DNA of 64,000 nucleotides from Parapedobacter tibetensis (GTDB lineage Bacteria; Bacteroidota; Bacteroidia; Sphingobacteriales; Sphingobacteriaceae): NCBI RefSeq assembly GCF_024704835.1, contig NZ_JAMXBE010000013.1, positions 116,802 to 180,801 of the forward strand, read 5' to 3'. Shown piece by piece: positions 13,858 to 21,659 of this stretch (position 1 is its first letter; each line of letters starts with the position of its first letter). The notes under the pieces were generated by a model. It saw only the letters and a program-made list of their open reading frames with translations, ran no database searches and was not told where the DNA came from. The position numbers and the translations under genes were made by a program.

Positions 13858-14616
13858 ATGAAAGTTATTATAAAAACTCTATTGATAATCGTAATCTTTA
13901 TAACAAATTTAAATTGTAGTTCTCAAAAACGAGACGCATTCAAACCCAAAGAGGTTTACAAATCTGAAGATTTAATTATAACTCAGATTTCCGAAAATTC
14001 ATATGAACATACTTCATTTTCACAAACTCAAGATTTTGGAAATGTTCCTTGTAACGGTCTAATTGTGAGTAATAATAAAGAAACAATTGTTTTTGACACG
14101 CCAACCAATGACAAAAGCTCAGAAGAGTTAATCAAATGGATAAACGGAACACTTCATTCAAAGATTAATGCTATAATTCCAACTCATTTTCATAATGATT
14201 GCTTAGGTGGATTACAAGCGTTTCATAACAATAATATTCCTTCTTATTCATATTCTAAAACCATTGAACTCGCTAAAGAAAATAATTTTGTTATCCCAAA
14301 AAACAGTTTCAATGATTCTCTTATTTTGAAAGTAGGCAATGAAAAAATTATTGCAAAATTTTTCGGAGAAGGTCATACGAAAGATAATGTTGTAGGTTAT
14401 TTTCCAAGCGAAAATATACTGTTTGGAGGTTGCTTAATAAAAGAAGTCGATGCAAGTAAAGGTTATTTAGGCGATTCTAATGTTGCAGACTGGTCAAGTA
14501 CCGTTGAAATAGTTAAAAAGGAATATCCAAATGTAAAAATTGTTGTTCCGGGTCACGGAGAATTTGGAAACAAAGAATTACTAGACTATACAATCAACAT
14601 GTTTAAAACTAAATAA
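13858..14616 (+). CDS. Subclass B1 metallo-beta-lactamase
   Basis: The 252-residue protein has an N-terminal hydrophobic signal (residues 1-19, followed by Cys20, perhaps a lipoprotein). The complete B1 metal site is present: H110, H112 and D114 in PTHFHNDCLGG, H173 in GEGHTKDNVVGYFP, C192 in FGGCLIKEVDASKGYLGDS, and H233 in VVPGHGEF. This set (two Zn sites, 3-His and Asp-Cys-His) defines B1 enzymes, which hydrolyse most beta-lactams in the periplasm. The substrate range cannot be read from sequence. It follows a cassette-type arm (13797), and a lipoprotein hydrolase follows 44 bp later, so the pair probably moves together. Its AT-rich bases differ from the host block. Confidence 0.9.
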   Translation: MKVIIKTLLIIVIFITNLNCSSQKRDAFKPKEVYKSEDLIITQISENSYEHTSFSQTQDFGNVPCNGLIVSNNKETIVFDTPTNDKSSEELIKWINGTLHSKINAIIPTHFHNDCLGGLQAFHNNNIPSYSYSKTIELAKENNFVIPKNSFNDSLILKVGNEKIIAKFFGEGHTKDNVVGYFPSENILFGGCLIKEVDASKGYLGDSNVADWSSTVEIVKKEYPNVKIVVPGHGEFGNKELLDYTINMFKTK

Positions 14617-14660
14617 AATACAAGAAGAAATAAAGTACTCTCCAAATAGTCATTTAAAAA

Positions 14661-14759
14661 GTGAAAAGAAAACTACTTTGGACATTAATTATAGGGCTGT
14701 CAATTAGCAGTTGTAAACAGAATAATACAGAAATGAAAGAGAAAATAATTAAGACGAAC
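14661..14759 (+). pseudogene. 5' part of a lipoprotein alpha/beta hydrolase, split by IS66
   Basis: From GTG 14661 the frame gives a lipoprotein signal (MKRKLLWTLIIGLSISS then Cys18) and KQNNTEMKEKIIKTN. There it meets the IS66 end. Removing the IS and one 8-bp duplicate joins this frame exactly to DIELYTESFG at 17025, restoring a 304-residue lipoprotein hydrolase. The interruption is therefore recent. The GTG start is inferred from the signal peptide. Confidence 0.8.
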
Positions 14760-14775
14760 GTATCCAGCCTATGAA

Positions 14776-16281
14776 CTACATGTTTGATTGTTGAACCATA
14801 TTGTTATAGTTCTGGGGATATAGGTCTTTTATATTTTTGTGGTTGATGGTCATGATATTTTCCAGGGTATATTTCAGCCACTGAAAAGGATTTACCTCAT
14901 GTTTTTTGCAGATAGCAAAGAACGAGTAGATCATCGCTGCACGCTGTGCAGCCTCATGGCTTCCTGCAAAGAGGTAGTTCTTCCTCCCCAGGCTAACTGG
15001 TCTTATAGCATTCTCCACGAGATTATTGTCGATCTGTAGATTTCCATCATATAAATAAGCTGATAGCGCATCCCATCGTGCGTAAGCATAGGCCATCGCT
15101 TTTCCGATCTGGCTTTTAGGGAGTGTGTTCTTTATTTCTTCAAAGATCCATTTCCCCAATTCGTTGATCACCGGTAGCGATTCCGCAAGTCGTAGTTCCT
15201 TGATCTGTTCAGGAGAAAGGTTTTCCTGTTTAGCTTGCCGTTCTACGGCATAAAGCTTCTGTATCATCAGCAAAGCCTTTTCGGCTCTTTGCTTATCGCT
15301 ATCCAGTGCTTTTTCGAACTCACGCCTTGCATGCGCCCAGCAGGCTAAGTGGGTAACCTCTTTCTTTTTGCCGTACTTTTCGTAAACCGCATAGCCGTCC
15401 GTTTGGAGATAGCCTTTGAAGTTTCCAAGCATGGGCACAGCGGCAATGCCACCACGGGTGGGACTATAATCGAACAGCACGGTGTTATCCAATGGGGCAT
15501 GGTATACCCAATAGTATCCTTGATGGGTAGCGCCTTTCCTATCGCTATCCAGTACTTTTATCGGCGTCTCGTCCACTTGAAGGTATCCTTTTGCTTTGGT
15601 GTCGAAGACCAATCGTTCATAAAGGGGCTGGAGTTTGATGAGTGCTTCTTTTGTCCAGCCTTCCATTGTTGAGGAGGGGATCTGTATGTTTTCCCTGGCG
15701 AAGATATGCTTCTGGCGGTATAGTGGGAGATGGTCGGCATACTTGCCGGTTAATATCATCGCCAGTAGGCCTGCTCCCGGAATACCTTTGTCAATCACCC
15801 GTTCAGGCAGATCGGCGATGCGTACACCTTCACCGTTTTTGGCAGCGTACTTATAGCGGATGTAGCGTTTGATATAGAACTTTGCAGGCTCGCACTCGAG
15901 TTCTTCGGTGATTTCCTTACCGATGCACACCATTTCGGACAGATCGCCCTCCGGGTGGATCCCGATCTCTTCGACGGGAAGGTGCCGGGGAAGTTTCGCA
16001 CGCCCTTTATGGTTAGGGCGCTTGCGTACGTATTCGATCTTTTCCCTGGTTTCTTCCTGCTGCTGCTCCGCTTCATCAGGTCCGGCTCCAAACGGCAGGA
16101 AGGTCTGGTTGGGGTCCCCTTCGAAGCGTTCACGCTTCTGGCCGAACTGCATCCGCTGGTACATCTCGACCTGGGACTTCAGGTAGTCGCGCTCCTGCCT
16201 CAGGTGATCGATTTTCTCATCACGGATGGAAATAACCTTTAAAAGGTCTTCTTTCGATAGGTTTTCCAGTGCCGTTTGCAT
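14776..16281 (-). CDS. tnpC: IS66 transposase TnpC
   Basis: The 501-residue protein has the domain order of IS66 transposases: an N-terminal coiled coil (about residues 8-45, IRDEKIDHLRQERDYLKSQV), a zinc-binding/HTH part and the DDE domain. Catalytic residues are visible in LQVDETPIKVLD, LQTDGYAVYEKYG and NNLVENAIRPVSLGRKNYLF. The C-terminal IS66_C segment ends with HEVNPFQWLKYTLENI. The length is normal and no frameshift is seen. It is third in the tnpA-tnpB-tnpC order on the minus strand. Confidence 0.95.
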   Translation of the reverse strand: MQTALENLSKEDLLKVISIRDEKIDHLRQERDYLKSQVEMYQRMQFGQKRERFEGDPNQTFLPFGAGPDEAEQQQEETREKIEYVRKRPNHKGRAKLPRHLPVEEIGIHPEGDLSEMVCIGKEITEELECEPAKFYIKRYIRYKYAAKNGEGVRIADLPERVIDKGIPGAGLLAMILTGKYADHLPLYRQKHIFARENIQIPSSTMEGWTKEALIKLQPLYERLVFDTKAKGYLQVDETPIKVLDSDRKGATHQGYYWVYHAPLDNTVLFDYSPTRGGIAAVPMLGNFKGYLQTDGYAVYEKYGKKKEVTHLACWAHARREFEKALDSDKQRAEKALLMIQKLYAVERQAKQENLSPEQIKELRLAESLPVINELGKWIFEEIKNTLPKSQIGKAMAYAYARWDALSAYLYDGNLQIDNNLVENAIRPVSLGRKNYLFAGSHEAAQRAAMIYSFFAICKKHEVNPFQWLKYTLENIMTINHKNIKDLYPQNYNNMVQQSNM

Positions 16282-16331
16282 GCTTTAAAAATACGCAAAA
16301 ATGGGCACCCACACAAGGAGAAAGTGATTTT

Positions 16332-16670
16332 TTATAACAGTGAATAACGTTTTTTCCGGATGCTCTCCACCACGTGGATCCCTTCGACCATCAGCACCAG
16401 ATCACTCCATGGCAGTTCACCATCCCCGGATCCGGCAGGTGAAAATGTGCCTGACTCCAACCGCTTGTAGTATAGCACGAAGCCGCCTTTTTCCCAATGC
16501 AATAGCTTCATGTGGGTGCCCCTACGGTTCAGAAAGACGAACACTTCGCCGCTGGTGGGCTGGCGCTGCATCAGCGAACCCACCACACCGCATAACCCGT
16601 CAAATGACTTACGCATGTCGCAATGGCCGGCATACAGGTAAAAACGGTGCGATGACCCCAGTGAAAACAT
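16332..16670 (-). CDS. tnpB: IS66 accessory protein TnpB
   Basis: The 112-residue protein has the full TnpB pattern: RFYLYAGHCDMRKSFDGLCG, then GEVFVFLNRRGTHMKLLHWE, KGGFVLYYKRLESGTF and WSDLVLMVEGI. TnpB is needed for IS66 transposition, although its biochemical role is not settled. It starts 2 bp after the tnpA stop codon, so the two are probably translationally coupled. The complete length supports a functional element. Confidence 0.95.
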   Translation of the reverse strand: MFSLGSSHRFYLYAGHCDMRKSFDGLCGVVGSLMQRQPTSGEVFVFLNRRGTHMKLLHWEKGGFVLYYKRLESGTFSPAGSGDGELPWSDLVLMVEGIHVVESIRKKRYSLL

Positions 16671-16672
16671 AC

Positions 16673-16957
16673 TTAATACAGATGGATGAGCCTGGAGACC
16701 AACGCCAGGTCGGTACCCGCATTGACCTTCACACCGTTGGGATAGATCACTTCAATCTTTTGGATGGGGTTATTTTTTGGGAAAACTTCCACAAAACCGG
16801 AAGGTCCGTGATCTTCTTTACTGATGCGCACCCAATAGGCCAGCGTGCCTGGCCTGATACCCTGGAATTGGCAGAACGCTTTTTGGGTTTGACCGCTGGT
16901 GCGCCACTGTTCAACCAAAGACAGCATGTGCGCACGCTTACTTGCTAATGTACTCAT
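16673..16957 (-). CDS. tnpA: IS66 accessory protein TnpA (HTH)
   Basis: The 94-residue protein has a Tnp_A-type helix-turn-helix: MLSLVEQWRTSGQTQKAFCQ, then GIRPGTLAYWVR. A basic and beta-rich tail follows that ends in IEVIYPNGVKVNAGTDLALV, the usual close of TnpA in IS66. It is the first gene of the element, 59 bp from the right terminal repeat, and probably binds the ends. The stop codon is 2 bp before tnpB. Confidence 0.9.
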   Translation of the reverse strand: MSTLASKRAHMLSLVEQWRTSGQTQKAFCQFQGIRPGTLAYWVRISKEDHGPSGFVEVFPKNNPIQKIEVIYPNGVKVNAGTDLALVSRLIHLY

Positions 16958-16994
16958 GAAAGCAAAAGTACAGCGCGTGAAAGCCTAATCAAAT

Positions 16995-17840
16995 ATGTAC
17001 TTGGTGGGGCGGATACAGACGAACGACATTGAGCTTTATACAGAAAGTTTTGGAAATGAAAATAACCACCCAATTTTATTAGTGGCAGGAGCAACAGTTT
17101 CAATGCTTTATTGGGACGCAGAATTCTGTCAAAAATTGGCAGACAAGGGATTTTTCGTGATTCGATACGACAATAGAGATGTGGGAAAATCAACTTTCTA
17201 CGAGCCCGGAACAACACCTTACGACATTGTTGATTTGACAAATGATGCCATTTCAATTTTAGACGGTTACAAAATTGACAATGCACATTTTGTAGGTATG
17301 TCATTAGGTGGACTGATTTCTCAAATAGCTTCAATAAAATATCCTGACAGAGTTAAGTCATTGACACTTTTATCAACAGGTCCTTGGGGCGATTCAGACC
17401 CAACCATTCCTGAAATGGATACAAGAATTATAGATTTTCACGCTAAGTCGGGCAATGTTGATTGGACAAATGAAGACAGCGTTGTAAACTATATGGTAGA
17501 GGGTTTTGCCTTAATGTCAGGTAGAAAACAGTTTGATAAAAAAAGGAGTGAAAAATATATTAGAGAAGAGTTCAATAGCGCTAATAATTATATAAGTATG
17601 TTTAACCACGCTGCTCTACAAGGTGGCGAAGAATATTGGAATAGATTAAACGAAATCAAACAACCGACTTTAATTATACACGGAACTGATGACAAAATAT
17701 GGCACTTCAAAAATGCAAGTGTTTTACTTGAAAAGATAAAAGGCTCAAAATTAATTACGCTTGAAGGTACAGGACACGAGTTGCATTTTGAGGATTGGAA
17801 TTTGATAATTGACGGAATCGACAAACGTCAAGAAATTTGA
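16995..17840 (+). CDS. Alpha/beta hydrolase, 3' part of the IS66-split gene
   Basis: From residue 11 the product is a normal alpha/beta hydrolase: TNDIELYTESFGNENNHPIL, the oxyanion region VAGATVSMLYWDAEF, nucleophile elbow VGMSLGGLISQ, acid region IHGTDDKIWHF and His in EGTGHELHFEDW. The true N-terminus with its lipoprotein signal is at 14661. The first 7-8 codons here (ATG 16995 onward) come from the IS66 end, and this ATG may still permit a cytoplasmic product. In the intact gene the enzyme would be a cell-envelope esterase-type hydrolase of unknown substrate. It follows the metallo-beta-lactamase gene. Confidence 0.8.
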   Translation: MYLVGRIQTNDIELYTESFGNENNHPILLVAGATVSMLYWDAEFCQKLADKGFFVIRYDNRDVGKSTFYEPGTTPYDIVDLTNDAISILDGYKIDNAHFVGMSLGGLISQIASIKYPDRVKSLTLLSTGPWGDSDPTIPEMDTRIIDFHAKSGNVDWTNEDSVVNYMVEGFALMSGRKQFDKKRSEKYIREEFNSANNYISMFNHAALQGGEEYWNRLNEIKQPTLIIHGTDDKIWHFKNASVLLEKIKGSKLITLEGTGHELHFEDWNLIIDGIDKRQEI

Positions 17841-17898
17841 AAACAAATAATTCAGTGTTTAAAATGATACCGCAATGCAGGTCAGGTGCTGAATCCGC

Positions 17899-18225
17899 TT
17901 ATTCAAGTGCGTCAAGTAATGTGCTTAATTCTCCATCTGTGATATTATCCTTTTCGCTTTTATCAAATATCGTAAGAAGAAAAACAGACTCTTGTGTCAG
18001 TTTTACGCAAGTGATTATCCTGGAACCTCCAGATTTTCCTTTCCCTTTACTTTTAATTGCCATTCTGATTTTATAACATGAACGGCCTAATGAAATGCCT
18101 TGGTCGGGATGATTTTTTAATCATTGTATTAAAGTGGTTAACTCGGATCTTAAGGAAGGGTATCTTTTTGCGAGATTTTTGAAATCTTTTTCAAAAACAG
18201 GAATGGTCTTAACTTTGTAGCTCAT
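17899..18225 (-). pseudogene. RelE/ParE-type toxin with a premature stop
   Basis: Read minus from ATG 18225 the frame gives MSYKVKTIPVFEKDFKNLAK, then RYPSLRSELTTLIQ, a TGA at 18121-18123 (codon 35), and then continues unbroken for 73 codons. The second part has HPDQGISLGRSCYKIRMAIK, GGSRIITCVKL and VFLLTIFDKSEKDNI before its TAA at 17899. These are the motifs of a type II RelE/ParE-like toxin. The total of 108 codons is full length. The only defect is one in-frame stop, which removes the RNase part. The start overlaps the end of the antitoxin gene by 17 bp. Confidence 0.75.
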
Positions 18226-18421
18226 TTAAGAAATCGTCTGCATCACGAGCTTCTAATTTACCCGCCGAAACTAAATTCATTTCTTTTACCGCTTGCTTCA
18301 TACTATCGATAATAGCCGATTTATTCGAAGATAACGGTTCCGCCTTAACAAACTTAAAATTTTTCAACACCTCCAAGAAAAAAGGCACTTTATCATCCTT
18401 TATATCTAAAATCAACTTCAT
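18209..18421 (-). CDS. Antitoxin partner of the RelE/ParE-type toxin
   Basis: The 70-residue protein starts MKLILDIKDDKVPFFLEVLK and has a polar, helical second half (IIDSMKQAVKEMNLVSAGKL). It is of a Bacteroidota antitoxin group with no recognised HTH. It lies directly upstream of the toxin and overlaps it by 17 bp, the usual antitoxin-toxin order. With the toxin gene broken, the antitoxin is probably free and no longer addictive. The pair marks the right edge of the cassette-rich region. Confidence 0.7.
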   Translation of the reverse strand: MKLILDIKDDKVPFFLEVLKNFKFVKAEPLSSNKSAIIDSMKQAVKEMNLVSAGKLEARDADDFLNELQS

Positions 18422-18533
18422 ACCTACTTTATTACGTTATCGCAAATGTACGAATATTCTTAAATCAACACCACTTCGGATAAAATAAATATATTCAATT
18501 ATCTCTAAATCAGGCTGCAATGCACCTTTTAAA

Positions 18534-18550
18534 TTGGGGTCTGTCCCCAA
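18534..18550. other. Short palindrome upstream of the S9 peptidase
   Basis: TTGGGGTCTGTCCCCAA has 6-bp perfect arms around TCTGT. Similar GGGG...CTGTCCCC words are often REP-like leftovers in genomes. Its role is unknown. The rest of 18422-18637 holds only leader sequence. Confidence 0.35.
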
Positions 18551-18637
18551 AAGAGAATTTTTAATAAACTCCCCTGGCTAACTGTAACATCAACCACCGC
18601 ATGGTGTCCAATATCAAAAAACATCAAAAATTACAGC

Positions 18638-20905
18638 ATGAGAACCACATCTATTGCTACGATATTGCTATTTTGCGCGATGACCATTTCAAAAGCGCAA
18701 ATAACCGGCGACTGGAAAGGAATGTTATCCATCCAGGGCACAAGCCTCAATTTGATTTTCCATATCAGTGAAAAAGACGGTGCGCTTAGCGCCACCATGG
18801 ACAGCCCCGATCAGGGAGCCAGTGGAATACCATTATCGGAAGTCGACTTCCAAGACAATACCCTTACACTTGGTCTATCACAGGCAGGTATGGCATATAC
18901 CGGTACACTGTCCGGCAACACCATCAGTGGCACCTTTAAGCAAGGGGGGATGGAGTTTCCACTCAGCTTGGAAAAAACGACCATCACCAAACCGGGAGAT
19001 ACTGCACTGGTATCCTCCCCCGAGGAAATCAATGCATTGATCGAACTGGACAAGGGCGCGTTTAAGTATAACGTTGCGGATTACTTCCAGCGACCCAAAT
19101 CATCCAGCTTCCAGCTATCGCCCAATGGCAAATACTTGTCATACATGGAAAAGGATGATAAAAATAAGCGCCATGTATTCGTCAAGGAAATAGCCACGGG
19201 CAACGTAACCATGGCTGTGGAGGAAAAGGAAGAACTTATCCGCGGATATGGCTGGATAAACGATAGCCGCTTGGCTTATCTGATGGATCAGGGAGGAAAT
19301 GAAAACTACCATGTGTATGCCGCCGATGTCGATGGGTCGAACAACAAGGACCTCACACCCCATGAGGGCGTACAGGCGTCCATCCTGAACATGCTCAAAG
19401 AGCAGAAAGACCAGATCATCGTGAGCATGAATAAGGACAATCCCCAGATCTTCGAACCCTATCTGATCAATGTCGTCACCGGAGCTTCTGAAAAGCTATT
19501 TGTCAACGATGACCCGGCCAACCCAGTAGCGGGATATGACTTTGATAAGGACGGCAACCTGAAGGGGTATACCAAAATGCTTAACGGTATCGATGTCCAG
19601 TATTTCTACAAACCGGCGGGTGTCGATACGTTTGAGTTACATGGCACGGCTTCCTGGTACGATACTTTCAATGTACTGGCATTCAACTATGCCACGGAAA
19701 ACCCGGATGATGCTTATGTGCTGACCAATCTGGATTCGGACAAAGCCCGAATCGTGCTGTATGACTTCAAAGCAAAACAAATCCTTAAGGAAGTTTATTC
19801 CAATCCGGATTTCGATGCTTCCATTATCGGCCTTTCACGCAAACGGAACTGGGAAATCGACTACCTGGGCTATGAAGGGGAAAAGGTAACTATTGAGCCC
19901 GTCAGCAAAACGTTCAAGGCCATCCATGACAACCTGGAGCAGCAGTTCAAGGGATACGAATATACCATTGCCGGCAAATCAGACGATGAAAACCAATATT
20001 TGGTGGTGGTGCAGAGCGACAGGCTGTACGGCACCTATTATAGTTACGACAGCAAAACCGGCAAGGCAACCCTACTTTATGACCTGATGCCGCAACTGCG
20101 AGAAGAAGACATGGCCGAAATGCGTCCCATCACGTTCAAAAGCCGTGATGGCCAGACCATCCATGGTTACATCACCTTGCCCAAAGCCGCTTTGGAAGGT
20201 CAAAAGGTTCCCTTGGTCGTCAATCCGCACGGCGGGCCGCAGGGTATACGCGACAGTTGGGGATTCAATCCTGAAGCGCAACTTTTCGCAAGCCGAGGCT
20301 ACGCCACGCTGCAGGTCAACTTCCGCATTTCGGGTGGATATGGCAAGGAGTTCCTGAAAGCCGGTTTCAAGCAAATCGGACGCAAATTGATGGACGATGT
20401 GGAAGATGGCGTGCAGTATGTGATTGAGCAAGGTTGGGCAGACCCCGACAAGATGGCCATCTACGGCGGCAGCCATGGTGGTTATGCCACCTTGATGGGG
20501 TTGGTGAAAACCCCCGAGCTTTACCAATGTGGCGTGGACTACGTGGGGGTATCCAATATATTCACCTTCTTTGAGTCTTTTCCCGAATACTGGAAACCTT
20601 ACAAGGAGATGGTGAAAGAGATCTGGTATGATTTGGACAAACCTGAAGAAGCGGCCATTGCAAAAGCGGTTTCACCGGTTTTCCAACTGGATAAGATCAA
20701 ACGCCCGTTATTTGTGGTGCAGGGAGCCAATGATCCAAGGGTAAAGATAGCCGAATCGGATCAAATCGTGAAAGCCCTGCGCGACAAAGGCTTTGATGTG
20801 CCTTATATGGTGAAGTATGACGAAGGGCACGGATTCGCCAAAGAGGAAAACCGGATTGAATTCTATCGGGCCATGATGGGCTTTTTGAGCAAATACCTGC
20901 ACTAG
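18638..20905 (+). CDS. S9-family prolyl oligopeptidase with extra N-terminal lipocalin-like domain
   Basis: The 755-residue exported protein has a signal peptide (1-20, ending ISKAQ). A beta-rich domain follows (about 21-115: ITGDWKGMLSIQGTSLNLIF and ATMDSPDQGASGIP), then a beta-propeller (about 135-500), then the S9 catalytic domain. The triad is clear: S612 in IYGGSHGGYATL, D699 in QGANDPRVK, H731 in DEGHGFAKEEN. It probably cleaves peptides in the periplasm or outside. The N-terminal domain is the same as in the hydrolase at 61223, which is unusual for S9 enzymes. It is a single gene with no operon partner, on GC-rich DNA unlike the cassettes to the left. Confidence 0.9.
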   Translation: MRTTSIATILLFCAMTISKAQITGDWKGMLSIQGTSLNLIFHISEKDGALSATMDSPDQGASGIPLSEVDFQDNTLTLGLSQAGMAYTGTLSGNTISGTFKQGGMEFPLSLEKTTITKPGDTALVSSPEEINALIELDKGAFKYNVADYFQRPKSSSFQLSPNGKYLSYMEKDDKNKRHVFVKEIATGNVTMAVEEKEELIRGYGWINDSRLAYLMDQGGNENYHVYAADVDGSNNKDLTPHEGVQASILNMLKEQKDQIIVSMNKDNPQIFEPYLINVVTGASEKLFVNDDPANPVAGYDFDKDGNLKGYTKMLNGIDVQYFYKPAGVDTFELHGTASWYDTFNVLAFNYATENPDDAYVLTNLDSDKARIVLYDFKAKQILKEVYSNPDFDASIIGLSRKRNWEIDYLGYEGEKVTIEPVSKTFKAIHDNLEQQFKGYEYTIAGKSDDENQYLVVVQSDRLYGTYYSYDSKTGKATLLYDLMPQLREEDMAEMRPITFKSRDGQTIHGYITLPKAALEGQKVPLVVNPHGGPQGIRDSWGFNPEAQLFASRGYATLQVNFRISGGYGKEFLKAGFKQIGRKLMDDVEDGVQYVIEQGWADPDKMAIYGGSHGGYATLMGLVKTPELYQCGVDYVGVSNIFTFFESFPEYWKPYKEMVKEIWYDLDKPEEAAIAKAVSPVFQLDKIKRPLFVVQGANDPRVKIAESDQIVKALRDKGFDVPYMVKYDEGHGFAKEENRIEFYRAMMGFLSKYLH

Positions 20906-21043
20906 CCTATAGTCTGCCGAGCCATTTAATCCAAGCAACCTAGTTGCTGTTTGGACTCAGAGACTGTATTCTGGATCCGATAGGATCGCATCTCCAACAG
21001 CGCATCAAACTCAGAATTGCCATCTTTCGTTTGTTCGTGACAC

Positions 21044-21117
21044 TCAATAATCTGGATTTTGCACCAGGTTATTATTGATTTGCAATTCCCGAAAAGGAAT
21101 AGCATAGATCAATCTAT
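21044..21117 (-). pseudogene. SusD C-terminal remnant
   Basis: The minus frame ends NRLIYAIPFRELQINNNLVQ, then NPDY and TGA. The R-L-I-Y-x-I-P-x-R-E-x-Q-x-N-x-N-L-x-Q-N-P-x-Y close is the standard end of SusD/RagB proteins. Nothing upstream belongs to it. Confidence 0.6.
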
Positions 21118-21332
21118 TTTCGTAATGTCGAATGTGCTGGGCAACAACCAGCCATATAACGCTTTCAAACGTTCATCTTTTGCCCTAATGGCGTCAATCA
21201 AATCCATATTGGCCTCCATAGCGATTCAGACACCATTGATGCTCATTTTGGAACGTCATTCGAGTAAACCATATCTACGCAGCGCATACTGCCCGGACTG
21301 CGAGCCGCTAGACGGTATGGAAAGTGTTCCAT

Positions 21333-21548
21333 CATCCCCACATCGCTTCGTAGTAGCCGGTTTCGTGATTGTAGGTGCCGCGTATCTCGTCGCCGGGCAC
21401 ATCATGCCAGCGCGACAACACCCGCCCATCGTCGAGCATGGCAAGGTCGCGCTCCTGGTCGAGCGTAGCCGAAAGGTTATCCGTATAGCTTTTATCGTTC
21501 AGTGCCAGTCCGATTTGGGCAAAAAATGGTTCGTGCAGGCACTTCCAA
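21333..21548 (-). pseudogene. Remnant of an unidentified enzyme-like protein
   Basis: About 70 codons are coherent on the minus strand (FFAQIGLALNDKSYTDNLSA, then TLDQERDLAMLDDGRVLSRW and HDVPGDEIRG), then a stop, after which no frame continues. The words look like part of a secreted glycosidase-type protein, but I cannot name the family. Confidence 0.35.
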
Positions 21549-21659
21549 TGCCGTGACCAGCAGCCAGGCCATAGACAGCCATCGAAGCCTGTTAAACGGT
21601 GAGCGGTATCGTTTCATCATGTTCCAATTGGTTTATTGAATACACTAATTTTTAACCAT

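Larger units (their letters stand above)
14760..17016 (-). mobile_element. IS66-family insertion sequence (2257 bp) with 8-bp target duplication
   Basis: It is flanked by AGACGAAC on both sides (14752-14759 and 17017-17024), the 8-bp duplication expected of IS66. Imperfect terminal repeats start GTATCC at each end (14760 onward and the complement of 17016 backward) and match again at ACATxTTTGATT. It carries tnpA, tnpB and tnpC, all on the minus strand and all apparently intact, so it may still be active. Confidence 0.9.
20906..21659. other. Decayed intergenic region with gene remnants
   Basis: No intact gene is present in these 754 bp. Minus-strand fragments of a SusD (21044-21117) and of another protein (21333-21548) are the only recognisable pieces. 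They suggest that an older polysaccharide-utilisation locus was deleted here. Confidence 0.55.

Noticed and set aside
404-17898. A classical class 1-3 integron
   Set aside because: No intI1-like gene, no qacEdelta1/sul1 and no standard GTTRRRY boxes are seen. The boxes here (GTTAGCG, GTTGGCG) need another integrase type.
17870-17898. A full attC-like site after the hydrolase gene
   Set aside because: Only TGCAG, CAGGT and GAATCCGCT resemble the sequence at 13771-13804, and the GTT core is missing. At most it is a decayed end of the last unit.
20072-20527. 151-codon minus frame within the S9 peptidase gene
   Set aside because: It is opposite the catalytic domain of a clear enzyme and has no recognisable domain.
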